DNA of 64,000 nt from Thalassospira sp. (GTDB lineage Bacteria > Pseudomonadota > Alphaproteobacteria > Rhodospirillales > Thalassospiraceae). This document shows, in pieces, positions 1 to 8,636 of the stretch. The stretch lies in contig NZ_PAQR01000034.1 in assembly GCF_002709775.1 (NCBI RefSeq), forward strand, positions 62,001 to 126,000, written 5' to 3'. The notes beneath the pieces are model-generated. The model was not told the origin of the DNA. It worked only from the letters and a program-made list of their open reading frames with translations, and searched no databases. The translations under genes and the position numbers were made by a program. Within the stretch, counting starts at the first letter, position 1, and the number at the start of each line of letters is the position of its first letter.

Positions 1-138
1 TTCAAGGGCGGCCGGGCTGTTTGCCGTCAGACGAAACAGGTTCGGAACCGAACCAAGCATCTTGTTCACGCCTTCAAGAAGCGGCTGGGAAGCCTCCGGG
101 GCGGCATCGATCGAAGCAGGCAGAGAAATACGGGTCAT
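1..138 (-). CDS. Carboxymuconolactone decarboxylase / AhpD-like family protein (3' part outside window)
   Basis: Only the first 46 codons are in the window. The reading frame opens with MTRISLPASIDAAPEASQ and continues through KMLGSVPNLFRLTANSPAALE. The 'LGSVPNLFRL...SPAALE' pattern is typical of the N-terminus of carboxymuconolactone decarboxylase / alkylhydroperoxidase-like proteins. The ATG at 136-138 is preceded on the minus strand by an AGGAG ribosome site. The catalytic Cys pair would lie beyond the window edge, so activity cannot be judged. It is divergent from the TetR gene at 315 and shares a region carrying two matching inverted repeats, so it is probably the regulator's target. Confidence 0.7.
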   Translation of the reverse strand, partial: MTRISLPASIDAAPEASQPLLEGVNKMLGSVPNLFRLTANSPAALE

Positions 139-187
139 TGAAACTCTCCTTAACAAGTTCGGGTTGATTAGCGTTGAAAACATATAT

Positions 188-201
188 ACAGACAGGTCTG
201 T
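188..201. promoter_or_regulatory. Putative TetR operator 1
   Basis: ACAGAC-AG-GTCTGT is a perfect 6-bp inverted repeat with a 2-bp centre, between the two divergent genes. A near copy lies at 283-296. The AGAC..GTCT core resembles operators of NemR/AcuR-like TetR regulators. This site is nearer the minus-strand carboxymuconolactone decarboxylase-like gene. Confidence 0.55.
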
Positions 202-282
202 CTACTTGTCAAACATATTTTTAAAACGACCGTTCTGTTATCCGAAACGCTTGCTATTCTGCGGCTTTCCCGCCAAAAGAAT

Positions 283-296
283 ACAGACCGGTCTGA
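283..296. promoter_or_regulatory. Putative TetR operator 2
   Basis: ACAGAC-CG-GTCTGA repeats the site at 188-201 with one mismatch in the right arm. It ends 18 bases before the TetR start codon, a position that suits autorepression. Confidence 0.55.
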
Positions 297-314
297 CTAT
301 TGGAGTGAAGAAAG

Positions 315-893
315 TTGAAATCCAAACGCGACGTACTTGTCGAAACTGCCCTCAGGCTTTTCTATACACAGGGCTTTAATGCCACCGGAATCGACAAGAT
401 CCTGGCCGAGTCCGGCGTCGCCAAAATGACGATGTACAAGCACTTCAAATCCAAGGATGAGCTGATCCTGGCGGCCCTCACCCGTCGTGATGAAACGTTC
501 CGCGACTGGCTGACCACGGAAATGCAAAAGGCTTCCACCAACCCGCGCGATCAGTTACTCGCAATGTTTGATGCGCTCGAAGAATGGTTCCACGGCCGTG
601 CGTTCAAGGGCATGGGCTTTTCCGGCTGTGCGTTTATCAACGCATCAAGCGAGTTCGCCAAGCTTGACCACCCCGCCCACAAGATCGCCGCCGAACACAA
701 ACTTTGTGTTCTTCAACATATCGAAGGTCTTTGTGAAAAGGCCGGTGCTGCCAACCCGAAACAGCTCGCCGAGGAACTGGCCCTGCTGAAAGAAGGCGCA
801 ATTGTCACCGCCCAAGTGCGCGGCATGCCCGAATCGGCCCGGATCGCCAAGACCATGGCGACCGCACTTTTGGATACCGCCCTGCCCGCGTAA
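315..893 (+). CDS. TetR/AcrR family transcriptional regulator
   Basis: A 192-residue repressor. Residues 1-50 form a TetR helix-turn-helix: LVETALRLFYTQGFNATGID, then ILAESGVAKMTMYKHFKSKDEL, where 'YKHFKSKDEL' is the family hallmark. The C-terminal ligand domain has 'GCAFINASSEF', as in YdeS/NemR-like members. The start is a TTG with GGAG about nine bases upstream; no ATG fits the conserved N-terminus. It is divergent from the carboxymuconolactone decarboxylase-like gene with two shared operators, so it probably represses both itself and that gene. The inducer is unknown, though a reactive electrophile would fit the relatives. Confidence 0.85.
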   Translation: MKSKRDVLVETALRLFYTQGFNATGIDKILAESGVAKMTMYKHFKSKDELILAALTRRDETFRDWLTTEMQKASTNPRDQLLAMFDALEEWFHGRAFKGMGFSGCAFINASSEFAKLDHPAHKIAAEHKLCVLQHIEGLCEKAGAANPKQLAEELALLKEGAIVTAQVRGMPESARIAKTMATALLDTALPA

Positions 894-920
894 AACCGGC
901 CCTTAACCGGTGCAAAAACA

Positions 921-948
921 AAAACGGGGCCACCCGGCCCCGTTTTTT
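921..948 (+). terminator. Rho-independent terminator
   Basis: An 11-bp stem AAAACGGGGCC/GGCCCCGTTTT with loop ACCC and a T run follows the TetR gene. Its symmetry also serves the converging rnd gene. Confidence 0.85.
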
Positions 949-969
949 GTTCGTCACAGCAAATGCTTA

Positions 970-2133
970 TCAGCCATCAAGTTCGACAAAGACCACTTCG
1001 CCGTCTTTCAGCTTAAGCCCAAGCTGCCCGTGTTTGAGACGCAGGGCATATTGCCCGAAAAGATCACGTCGCCAGCCACGCATGGCCGGAACATCGGCAT
1101 TGTCATCAGCCGCGATATTCTGAAGATCATCGCTTGATGCCACCAGACGCTGGGCAACGCCCTTTTCCTCGGCACAGAGTTTGAGCAGGACTTTCAACAA
1201 CTCGACCGTCGGGCCGATCCCGGCCGGCAGTTCGATGCGCTGTTTTGGCGTCGGCCACTGATCCTGCGGCGTATCAAGGGCGGCCTTGATCGCTTCGATA
1301 ATTGCCTGCCCCGGTTTGGACGTCCCGAAGTTCCGACCAACACCGCGCGTTTTATCCAAGTCCTTGTCCGTCATCGGCTGACGGGCGGCGATATCAAGCA
1401 AGGTATCATCACGCAAAATCCGGTTACGCGGCAGGTTCTTGCGCTGCGCTTCGGTTTCGCGCCACTCGCCAAGCGCACGGGCGACCGCCAAGAATTTCGG
1501 GCTGTTGGACCGGGTTTTAAGCCGCTTCCACGCATCTACCGGATCAATCGAATAGATCGACGGATCGGTCAGGCGTTCCATTTCCTCAAACAGCCAGACA
1601 GCACGACCATTGGCCTCAAGGCGTTCGTGGAATGCCTCATAGATCACGCGCAGATGGGTCACATCGGAAAGCGCGTAGCTGATCTGCTTGGTCGAAAGTG
1701 GCCGGCGCGACCAATCGGTAAAGCGCATCGACTTATCAATGCTTTTGCGCGCCACCTTGTTGACCAGCGTCTCATAGCCAACCTGATCGCCATAGCCCAG
1801 CACCATCGCCGCCACCTGGGTATCAAACACCGGATGGGGGACCTTGCCCGACAGATGGACGAAAATCTCGATATCCTGACGGGCGGCGTGGAAGACCTTG
1901 ACCACGGCCTCGTCCTGCATCAGCTCGAACAACGGCGCAAGGTCAATGCCCTCGGCCAGCGGATCGACCGCAGCGCCGTTATCGGACGGCTCCGGGCTTG
2001 CCAGCTGCACCAGACACAATTGCGGCCAATAGGTCGAGTCCCGCATGAATTCGGTATCGACAGTGACATATTCGAACTTGCGCAATCTTTCACAGAGATC
2101 GCGAAGTTCTTCTGTAGTTGTAATTGGTTCCAT
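970..2133 (-). CDS. rnd: Ribonuclease D
   Basis: A 3'-5' exoribonuclease of about 387 residues that trims tRNA and other small RNA 3' ends. The DEDDy residues are visible: 'VDTEFM' (Exo I), 'FHAARQDIEIF' (Exo II) and 'YALSDVTHL' (Exo III). An HRDC-type helical region follows around residues 210-290. I chose the ATG at 2133 (MEPITTTEEL), which matches the usual N-terminus. A GTG nine codons upstream (2160) is possible; neither has a strong ribosome site. It converges with the TetR gene and lies downstream of the aspartoacylase-like gene. Confidence 0.92.
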   Translation of the reverse strand: MEPITTTEELRDLCERLRKFEYVTVDTEFMRDSTYWPQLCLVQLASPEPSDNGAAVDPLAEGIDLAPLFELMQDEAVVKVFHAARQDIEIFVHLSGKVPHPVFDTQVAAMVLGYGDQVGYETLVNKVARKSIDKSMRFTDWSRRPLSTKQISYALSDVTHLRVIYEAFHERLEANGRAVWLFEEMERLTDPSIYSIDPVDAWKRLKTRSNSPKFLAVARALGEWRETEAQRKNLPRNRILRDDTLLDIAARQPMTDKDLDKTRGVGRNFGTSKPGQAIIEAIKAALDTPQDQWPTPKQRIELPAGIGPTVELLKVLLKLCAEEKGVAQRLVASSDDLQNIAADDNADVPAMRGWRRDLFGQYALRLKHGQLGLKLKDGEVVFVELDG

Positions 2134-2235
2134 GTCGATTGCTATAGCATTGCGCAGCACAATCCGCCAGTGGCTTCGATGCAGAGCTGATCTTCACCGC
2201 GTTCAGGCGAAAATGGCCACAACATCCAGGCCTGA

Positions 2236-3324
2236 CTAGATGATCTCATCCTCATCGAGAAGCGGATCGGATTGCAGGTGGGTTTCGATGGCGTCCATGC
2301 GTTCCTGAACTTCGGACGGACGTTTGATCGACGCGATATGAAACAGTGCATCGCCCTGGTTGACGATCGGGTGGTTGGTCCGCCCAATGATCAGGCCTTC
2401 CTCACGCACCACAACCTCCTCGTCACGCTGCCCGAACGGGTCGGAAACGGCGGCCACCACATCACCGGTATGGACAAACTCGCCTGCCAGTTTGAAGGTC
2501 CGCAAAATGCCGCCCGCCGGTGCACGCAGCCAATGGCTGTTTGATGACTTGAACGATGCCACACGCGGTTCGCGTACAGTGCGTTGCGACAACATGCCCA
2601 GTTTGCGCATCACGCGCAAAACACCCGATACCCCGGCGCGGATCGACATTTCGTCAAAACGAAGCCCCTCGCCCGCTTCATAAAGCAGGATCGGCACACC
2701 AAGCTCGCGCGCGGCTTCACGAAGCGACCCGTCGCGCAGCGGACTGGTCAGAATGATCGGCGCACCAAAGGCCTCGGCATATTCCATGATTTTGGGATCG
2801 TCTTCATTGACCCGGATTTGCGGCAAGTTAACCCGGTGAATGGCGGCTGAATGCAGGTCGATGCCAAAGTCCGATCGCTCGACAATTTCGTGCAGGAACA
2901 GATGGGCAAGCTGTGCGGCAAGCGACCCGCGCGAATGCCCCGGGAAGCACCGGTTCAAATCACGGCGGTCGGGCAAATAACGCGTGTTGTTCAAGAAGCC
3001 AAACGCGTTAACCACCGGCACCGCCAGCAAAGTACCGCGCATGCCGCGAAGGGCTGGCGACTTCAACACACGGCGGATGACCTCCACCCCGACAATCTCG
3101 TCGCCATGGACAGCACCGCTGACGAAAATCACCGGACCGGGCCGTTTGCCATGCACGACATTGACCGTCAGATTGACTGGCGTGTGGTTGGACAGAAGCG
3201 AGATCGGGATATCGACAATCTGGCGCGTGCCCGGAGCAACCTTTTTCCCAGCGATTTCAAAATCAGGGGTCTTGGGGGTTTTTGGCGCTTTGCTTTTCCC
3301 CTTCGGTGATCCGGTCTCGCTCAT
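2236..3324 (-). CDS. Succinylglutamate desuccinylase/aspartoacylase family zinc hydrolase
   Basis: A 362-residue M14-like protein. Zinc-site motifs are 'VSGAVHGDEIVG' (HxxE) and 'GIDLHSAA' (second His). A C-terminal domain follows ('HWLRAPAGGILRTF...GRTNHPIVNQGD'), typical of the AstE/AspA branch associated with RimK. The N-terminus is Lys/Pro rich and looks disordered. The gene starts 17 bases after rimK ends on the same strand. A role in hydrolysing glutamyl or acyl amide bonds linked to RimK products is an inference from that linkage; the substrate is not known. Confidence 0.85.
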   Translation of the reverse strand: MSETGSPKGKSKAPKTPKTPDFEIAGKKVAPGTRQIVDIPISLLSNHTPVNLTVNVVHGKRPGPVIFVSGAVHGDEIVGVEVIRRVLKSPALRGMRGTLLAVPVVNAFGFLNNTRYLPDRRDLNRCFPGHSRGSLAAQLAHLFLHEIVERSDFGIDLHSAAIHRVNLPQIRVNEDDPKIMEYAEAFGAPIILTSPLRDGSLREAARELGVPILLYEAGEGLRFDEMSIRAGVSGVLRVMRKLGMLSQRTVREPRVASFKSSNSHWLRAPAGGILRTFKLAGEFVHTGDVVAAVSDPFGQRDEEVVVREEGLIIGRTNHPIVNQGDALFHIASIKRPSEVQERMDAIETHLQSDPLLDEDEII

Positions 3325-3341
3325 TGTCGTGTCCCTTGCCC

Positions 3342-4247
3342 TTAACCCTTGCCTTTGGTCCGAACCTTACCGGGTTTGAAATCTTTTTCCATGAATTCAA
3401 TGATCATGCCGGCAATGTCCTTGCCCGTTGCATTTTCAATGCCTTCCAGTCCCGGCGACGAGTTCACTTCCATCACCACCGGCCCGTGGTTGGAGCGCAG
3501 GATATCAACACCACACACATTCAGCCCCATCGCCTTTGCCGCTTCAACCGCGGTTGAGCGTTCCTGTGGCGTGATGCGGATGGATCGTGACGACCCACCG
3601 CGATGAATGTTGGAGCGGAAATCACCCTCTGCCCCTTTGCGTTCCATGCTGGCAACCACCTTGCCACCAATCACAAAGCAGCGAATATCGCTGTTACCGG
3701 CTTCCTTGATGAATTCCTGCACCATGATCGCAACATTGGCCCCACGGAACGCCTCGATCACGGATTTGGCGGATTTCTCGGTCTCACCCAGAACCACACC
3801 AATGCCCTGGGTGCCTTCCAGAAGCTTGATCACCACCGGCGCACCACCGACGATGGAAAGGACCTCGTCGGTCTTTTTCGGGTCGTGGGCAAAGGCCGTT
3901 ACCGGCAGGCCAATACCCCGGCGCGCCAGGATCTGCAGCGAGCGCAGCTTGTCGCGCGACCGGCCAATGGCAACAGATTCATTAAGCGGATAAACACCCA
4001 TCATTTCAAACTGGCGCAGTACTGCCAGACCGAACTGGGTCACCGATACACCAATACGCGGGATCACCGCGTCATAGCCGGTCAGTTTCGATCCGCCATA
4101 ATAGATTTCCGGTTTGAGCGACGTGATATTCATCGAAACCCGCAGGGTATTGATGATGTCAAGCTCATGCCCGCGTTCTTCGGCCGCCTCGACCAACCGT
4201 TTGTGGGAGTAAAGGTTTGGATTGCGTGCAAGCATCGCGATTTTCAT
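3342..4247 (-). CDS. rimK: ATP-grasp ligase RimK (ribosomal protein S6 glutamate ligase)
   Basis: A 301-residue protein, the same length as E. coli RimK. It begins [20 protein letters not shown] and has the ATP-grasp features '[17 protein letters not shown]', '[28 protein letters not shown]' and the metal-binding '[14 protein letters not shown]'. The family adds glutamates to the C-terminus of ribosomal protein S6 and can make poly-glutamate. It follows the rimB-like gene on the same strand, but about 400 bases with a palindromic element separate the two. The next gene, an aspartoacylase-like hydrolase, is 17 bases away. Confidence 0.93.
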   Translation of the reverse strand: MKIAMLARNPNLYSHKRLVEAAEERGHELDIINTLRVSMNITSLKPEIYYGGSKLTGYDAVIPRIGVSVTQFGLAVLRQFEMMGVYPLNESVAIGRSRDKLRSLQILARRGIGLPVTAFAHDPKKTDEVLSIVGGAPVVIKLLEGTQGIGVVLGETEKSAKSVIEAFRGANVAIMVQEFIKEAGNSDIRCFVIGGKVVASMERKGAEGDFRSNIHRGGSSRSIRITPQERSTAVEAAKAMGLNVCGVDILRSNHGPVVMEVNSSPGLEGIENATGKDIAGMIIEFMEKDFKPGKVRTKGKG

Positions 4248-4648
4248 AAGATGTCCCCCTTGGTCGGCAAATAAATGGCGCGCGTCCGGTATGATACCGG
4301 CTGCGGGCGAATGCGAAATTGTCAGAAAGCAGGAGTATGTTACATCAAATCTGCTTCACTTTGCCGAGGACATCTTTCTGCCCTGCGAGAAAAGGTCTGA
4401 TGGACGTAGCGGCGCTACGTTCGAGGACCTTGACGCTGCGGGGTGGGAAGATGTCCCGGCCCACAGGGTTTGGTTTTGGCGGTCTTTCGCGGCGTTACAC
4501 CGCTTGACCGATGCGCCGCATCGCTCTGCACGCTGTGCCTTGCCAAACAGCACGCCAAAACCAAACAAAGCGAAGCAGATTTGATGCAACATACTCTCGA
4601 CGCCCCAGTCAATCGGTGGTTCCGGACGTGGCGCGTTCTTCTGCGCGT
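4248..4648. other. Intergenic region holding a palindromic element
   Basis: About 400 bases between rimB and rimK. Most of it is the inverted-repeat-bounded element at 4333-4596. The small open frames inside on both strands look like by-products of the palindrome and have no family resemblance. The remainder (4248-4332) would hold the rimK leader. Confidence 0.6.
4333..4596. repeat. 264-bp palindromic MITE-like element with 31-bp terminal inverted repeats
   Basis: The left arm (4333-4363) begins GAGTATGTTACATC and the right arm (4566-4596) ends GATGCAACATACTC. The arms match at 29 of 31 positions. Inside are nested stems: 4369-4376 with 4448-4455, 4392-4397 with 4426-4431, 4405-4410 with 4414-4419, a perfect 14-bp stem 4468-4481 with 4553-4566, 4480-4484 with 4506-4510, and 4509-4515 with 4517-4523. 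The whole can fold as one long stem with two branched arms. There is no transposase and no clear target duplication. It sits between two genes of the rim cluster. It could be a MITE or a transcribed structured RNA. Confidence 0.65.
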
Positions 4649-5149
4649 CTATCGCTGTTCAGGCTTCCCTGCAAGATAAGATTTCGATGGCAGCACCAAA
4701 AATCTTCCTGCCTTCATCGCCGTTCGGCCCAAAAGCATGGGAAAGCCCATGATTGACCGGTTTGCCAGCGACACTTCCACTTTCAATTTGTGATGCCCAA
4801 CCACGATATGGGTCGAAATCACGAACCGTTCTTCGGCATTTCCGTTCGAAGAACGAATCTCGCGCATCTCAACAAGCGGTGCCAGACATTCAATCCGCCC
4901 ATGCCCGTCGCCGCGATAATGCGGCAGGGTAAAGGAAACGAAATCTTCGCCGTCACGCGTCACACGTTTCGGGTTAATCGCATGCAGGGATGATGTTCTG
5001 GCCCCGGTATCAACCTTGGCCTTGATCACCGGCACACCAAGATCGGGAAGCCCGATCCATTCCCGCCATCCCAGAACATGCCCATCGGCAATCAACGATG
5101 CGGTCTGGGTCTTAAGCGACGGTTTGGCTTTTACGCGTTGCGGGCTCAC
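4649..5149 (-). CDS. rimB: RimB-like retropepsin-fold protease (ATP-dependent zinc protease family)
   Basis: A 166-residue protein with the family signature 'KVDTGARTSSLHA' (the Asp of DTGA is the retropepsin-like catalytic position) and 'NRSIMGFPMLLGRTAMKAGRFLVLP' near the C-terminus. This PF05618-type family is linked with RimK. In Pseudomonas the equivalent RimB acts on S6 glutamylated by RimK. The same-strand order here is rimB, rimK, aspartoacylase-like, which supports that pairing. The function in this organism is inferred. Confidence 0.82.
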   Translation of the reverse strand: MSPQRVKAKPSLKTQTASLIADGHVLGWREWIGLPDLGVPVIKAKVDTGARTSSLHAINPKRVTRDGEDFVSFTLPHYRGDGHGRIECLAPLVEMREIRSSNGNAEERFVISTHIVVGHHKLKVEVSLANRSIMGFPMLLGRTAMKAGRFLVLPSKSYLAGKPEQR

Positions 5150-5250
5150 ATGCAGCTTCCGGTTATTGAATGCAATTTGTCAGGTGGGACTGATCATAGC
5201 CGGTAACAACCTGATTGGCTTACAAAATTTGCAAGCCATCCTTGCCAGGC

Positions 5251-5955
5251 TCACGCCGACAGTTCTTCCATCACGCTGCGCACCAATGGCAATGTCACCG
5301 CACGCTTTTCGGCCAGCGCCCGACGATCAATCGCCGTGACCAGTTCGGAAAGGGCGGCAAAGGATCGCTCGATCCGCGGCAGGACATAACTGATGATCTG
5401 CGGGCTGGCCGGGATTTGCCGATCGGCAAACAGCTTGATCAAAAGCCCGACAATCAAATCATCATCGGGTGGGGAAATCTCGCACACAAGGGCCGCACCC
5501 AACCGGGACTTCAGATCCGGCAAATCAATCTGCCAGCGTGATGGCGGCTGGCTTGCGGTCAAAAGCAAATGCCCGCCACGTTCTTTGAGCATATTGTAAA
5601 TGTGGAAACAGACAGTCTCATCAAGCCCGCCATCCGCATCCTCGATCACAAGACCGCTCGCATCACCAAGGATCGCATCCGCATCTTGCCCGGCAAGGTC
5701 CCCAGCGGCGATTTGCAAGGCACCGGACCTCGCGCGCCAGACCTCCGCCAGATGACTTTTCCCGCAGCCCTTCGGCCCATACAGGCACAGCGCAGGTGCT
5801 GGCCATTTCGGCCATTGGTCAATCCACGCCACCGCCTCGCTATTGCAATCAGCCACCATGAAATCATCGCGGCCAAGGGCCGGACGCATTTCAAGGGCCA
5901 ATGGCAATTGCTGCGGATCGTTGTCTTTGTCCGGCTTGGATGTCACCCGGGTCAC
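5251..5955 (-). CDS. hdaA: HdaA/Hda-like regulatory inactivator of DnaA
   Basis: A 234-residue DnaA-related AAA+ protein without the DnaA DNA-binding domain. The P-loop is 'LYGPKGCGKSHLAEVW', the Walker B region is 'GLVIEDADGG', and sensor/lid elements ('LLLTASQPPSRWQIDLPDLKSRL', 'VLPRIERSFAALSELV') follow the DnaA layout. The N-terminal 'QQLPLALE' matches the clamp-binding QL.L motif. Hda proteins act with the sliding clamp to stimulate ATP hydrolysis by DnaA after initiation. It is the last gene of a same-strand run with the perM-like and DUF2066 genes, an order common in alphaproteobacteria. Confidence 0.88.
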   Translation of the reverse strand: MTRVTSKPDKDNDPQQLPLALEMRPALGRDDFMVADCNSEAVAWIDQWPKWPAPALCLYGPKGCGKSHLAEVWRARSGALQIAAGDLAGQDADAILGDASGLVIEDADGGLDETVCFHIYNMLKERGGHLLLTASQPPSRWQIDLPDLKSRLGAALVCEISPPDDDLIVGLLIKLFADRQIPASPQIISYVLPRIERSFAALSELVTAIDRRALAEKRAVTLPLVRSVMEELSA

Positions 5956-6013
5956 GGTAAACTCAACTTGAAACTCAATATGCGGGTCTCGGTCTATGGC
6001 CCCAGTTCAGGAC

Positions 6014-7108
6014 CTAGCTTTCGGCCTCGGATCCGGGAACGCTGCGATCTTCGGGTCCGTGGTCATAAAGCCGACTACTGAGATACTGCCTTAAGCCATA
6101 TCGTACAAGTACGCCAATGACGGCGGCCACCGGCACGGCCAGCATCACCCCCAAAAGGCCAAACACCGCACCCCCGGCCAGCAAGGCAAACATCACCCAG
6201 ACCGCGTGCAACCCGACCTTGTCGCCAACCAGTTTCGGGGTCAGGAAATTGCCCTCAAGCACCTGACCGATCAAAAACACAATCGCCACAAGGCCAAGAT
6301 CAAGACCAAAGCCAAACTGGGCCAGCGCAACCCCCATGCCGACCGCAAAGCCGGCAATCATCCCGAAATAGGGCACAAAGGACACAAGCCCGGTCATAAG
6401 CCCGATAACAAACCCGAACTCAAGCCCCACCAGCGTCAGGCCAAGCCCGTAAAACAGGCCAAGCAACAGACAAACCGTCGCCTGCCCGCGCACGAAGCCT
6501 GCCAGGGTTTCATCAATTTCGCTGACACATTGGCGGATATCCGTGGCCGAACGCCGCGGCAGGTAACTGTCTACCTTGGCGACGATCTTGTCCCAATCGC
6601 GCAGCAGGTAAAACGACACCACCGGCGTAATGAACAGCAAACTCAGGAAGTTCAAAAGCGCCAAGCCACCGGACAAAACATTGCTCAGCAGATTACCCAC
6701 CCATTTAAGCGCATTGGCACTCTGCCCCTTGATCGCGTCCGATACACTTTGCAGCGTTTCGGGTGCCACCCGGTCCAGAATGTTTTGCAGATACGGCGCG
6801 ACATTGGTGCGCAGCGCATCGACATAGCCCGGGAACCGCTCAAGGAAGCCCGCAAGCTGGCTTCCGATCATCGGCACCACCAGCAGCATCACAAGGATAA
6901 ATACAAGGAAGAACAGCACCGTGATGATGCTGGTCGCAACCACCCGGCTTGCCCCGCGCGCCTCAAGCTTGTCGGCCAGCGGATCAAGGAAATAGGCAAT
7001 CGCCATCCCGGCAACAAACGGCAAAAGGATGCTCGAAAACAGCCAGATCAGGAAAAAGAATCCGACGACAAAGATCAGCCAGAAACGTGCTTGCTGTCGC
7101 AAAGTCAT
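6014..7108 (-). CDS. AI-2E family transporter (PerM/TqsA-like membrane protein)
   Basis: A 364-residue polytopic membrane protein. Hydrophobic segments lie near residues 10-45, 60-85, 155-175 and, in the second half, 210-345. The conserved 'FLIGQVLEGNFLTPKLVGDKVGLHAVWVMFALLAGGAVFGLLGVMLAVP' region identifies the AI-2E/PerM family. Members export varied solutes, and quorum-signal transport should not be assumed. The gene is 58 bases upstream of hdaA and 41 bases downstream of the DUF2066 gene, probably one operon. Confidence 0.88.
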   Translation of the reverse strand: MTLRQQARFWLIFVVGFFFLIWLFSSILLPFVAGMAIAYFLDPLADKLEARGASRVVATSIITVLFFLVFILVMLLVVPMIGSQLAGFLERFPGYVDALRTNVAPYLQNILDRVAPETLQSVSDAIKGQSANALKWVGNLLSNVLSGGLALLNFLSLLFITPVVSFYLLRDWDKIVAKVDSYLPRRSATDIRQCVSEIDETLAGFVRGQATVCLLLGLFYGLGLTLVGLEFGFVIGLMTGLVSFVPYFGMIAGFAVGMGVALAQFGFGLDLGLVAIVFLIGQVLEGNFLTPKLVGDKVGLHAVWVMFALLAGGAVFGLLGVMLAVPVAAVIGVLVRYGLRQYLSSRLYDHGPEDRSVPGSEAES

Positions 7109-7149
7109 CCTCGGGTCCCCCTGTTACCCTTCCCCGTAGTCAAACGGGC

Positions 7150-8274
7150 TTACCCGCCGAACGATAATCCCTGCAGGCGGTCTGATCCGCTCGGCTGGAT
7201 GAACCAAAGCTCGCCCATCCGGCTCAGATTAAGGTTCTGCTGATTAAGTGCCGTCTGCAGCTGATTGGTCGACCCGACATAATCAAGCGACAGCTGCACT
7301 TCACGTTTGGACATCGCGATCACGCGTGAATTGCGCACCACCGGCAGCCCGATCAGCTTCTTCTCGATCCCGGCCCAGTCGCCAAGACCGGTAATCGGGA
7401 TAAACACCATCAGGTTGCCACCCGCACTGTAATTGATCAGGTTGGCGCGCTTCCAACCGTCGGCGAGCTGGTCCTGTACCGATTTGGCGGCACGTACCAG
7501 TGTCTCGTTCAATGTCTCCCCGGCCTGGGTCTTTTCCTGCACGCCAAATATCTGCGGCCCGCTATTCGGGTCATAACGGGTGATGGAAACATCAACACTT
7601 TCCCCACCCTGCGGCCCGGTGACATCGGCACTGGCCACAACAGCCACATCCGCGCCATAACGCTTGGCAAGCTGTGCTAGGCGTTCCATCGAACCACCTT
7701 CGGCCTGCTCGGCCGTGATGGTGCTGATATCGGTCAGATCACCAATCGGTGCCTTGATCGGCACAAGGCCCGAGGTCGCGACATTGCGCGACCAGACTTC
7801 ACGCCACGGGTTGGGATCATCCCACAGGCTGACATAATTATTGCTGCGATAGACCGGAACAATCATCACCGGTTTGGATTGCAGCTCGGCAAAGGAAATA
7901 TCGCGGAACCGCAGGAAACGACGCAGTTCGTCATCCTTGAACCGCACCGTCATGTCCGCGATGTAACGCACCGAGGATGTCTTTTCGTTCGACACGCCAA
8001 AGTCACGCACCATATTGGTGATGACAGCGGTCTCGGGCATTTCAAGCCCGGTGCGATCTTCGGGCAGGGTCAAACGGGCAATCACTTCTTCAAAGGCCTG
8101 ACGCTGACCGATCTCAAGTGCCTGTTCACGTGCGGCAGCAGCCGTTTCGGCGCGCTCGTCAACATGAACACCGGTGACGGTGAAAATGTCCTGTGCCGCT
8201 GCCGGAAAGGCCATGATCGTCGCAGCCATCGCCGCGCCAGCTAACATCTTGATGTTTTTCAATGAAGTAAGCAC
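7150..8274 (-). CDS. DUF2066 domain-containing exported protein
   Basis: A 374-residue protein with an N-terminal signal peptide (KNIKMLAGAAMAATIMAFPAAAQ, cleavage likely after AAA-Q). The 'VTGVHVDERAETAAAAREQALEIGQRQAF' and 'ITRYDPNSGPQIFG' segments fit DUF2066. The role is unknown. It opens the operon with the perM-like gene and hdaA and is divergent from purM, an arrangement I know from other alphaproteobacteria. Confidence 0.8.
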   Translation of the reverse strand: MLTSLKNIKMLAGAAMAATIMAFPAAAQDIFTVTGVHVDERAETAAAAREQALEIGQRQAFEEVIARLTLPEDRTGLEMPETAVITNMVRDFGVSNEKTSSVRYIADMTVRFKDDELRRFLRFRDISFAELQSKPVMIVPVYRSNNYVSLWDDPNPWREVWSRNVATSGLVPIKAPIGDLTDISTITAEQAEGGSMERLAQLAKRYGADVAVVASADVTGPQGGESVDVSITRYDPNSGPQIFGVQEKTQAGETLNETLVRAAKSVQDQLADGWKRANLINYSAGGNLMVFIPITGLGDWAGIEKKLIGLPVVRNSRVIAMSKREVQLSLDYVGSTNQLQTALNQQNLNLSRMGELWFIQPSGSDRLQGLSFGG

Positions 8275-8636
8275 GTATGCCTCTTTGCCCTAATCGTGTC
8301 TTGTTGGATTCTTCTATAACGCTCTTTGTGGCATGCTAAGCGCATTCTGCAAAGAAAACTCTGTCATGCGCAGGTGATCATTGCATATTGCCCGCGTTTG
8401 AGTATTTTCGGCCCAGCGGAAATTATCAAGCCCGCGTTTTTTATCAGCAGGATCATGCTTGTCCTCTATATCTGATTAAAGGCGTCAGTAAGGCGGATTG
8501 GTCAAACAGCAGGTTATTCCTGCGACCCGGACCGCAAAAAGCCCGGAAAACGGCGCCTTGAACCGGACACCTGTTGATGAAAAACGCGGGCACACCCGCT
8601 TTTATTCATGCATGCGCGAAGCCAGGGATCACCAAC
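8275..8636. other. Divergent promoter region between the DUF2066 gene and purM
   Basis: About 360 non-coding bases. Near purM, GCGGG-CACA-CCCGC followed by TTTTA (8586-8604) forms a short terminator-like hairpin 33 bases before the purM ATG, which might act as an attenuator. I see no recognisable riboswitch or repeat in the rest. The long antisense frame over purM has no family resemblance. Confidence 0.5.

Noticed and set aside
4356..4756. Several overlapping open frames on both strands between rimK and rimB (60-120 codons).
   Set aside because: They lie within or run out of the inverted-repeat element, mirror each other because of the palindrome, and show no family features.
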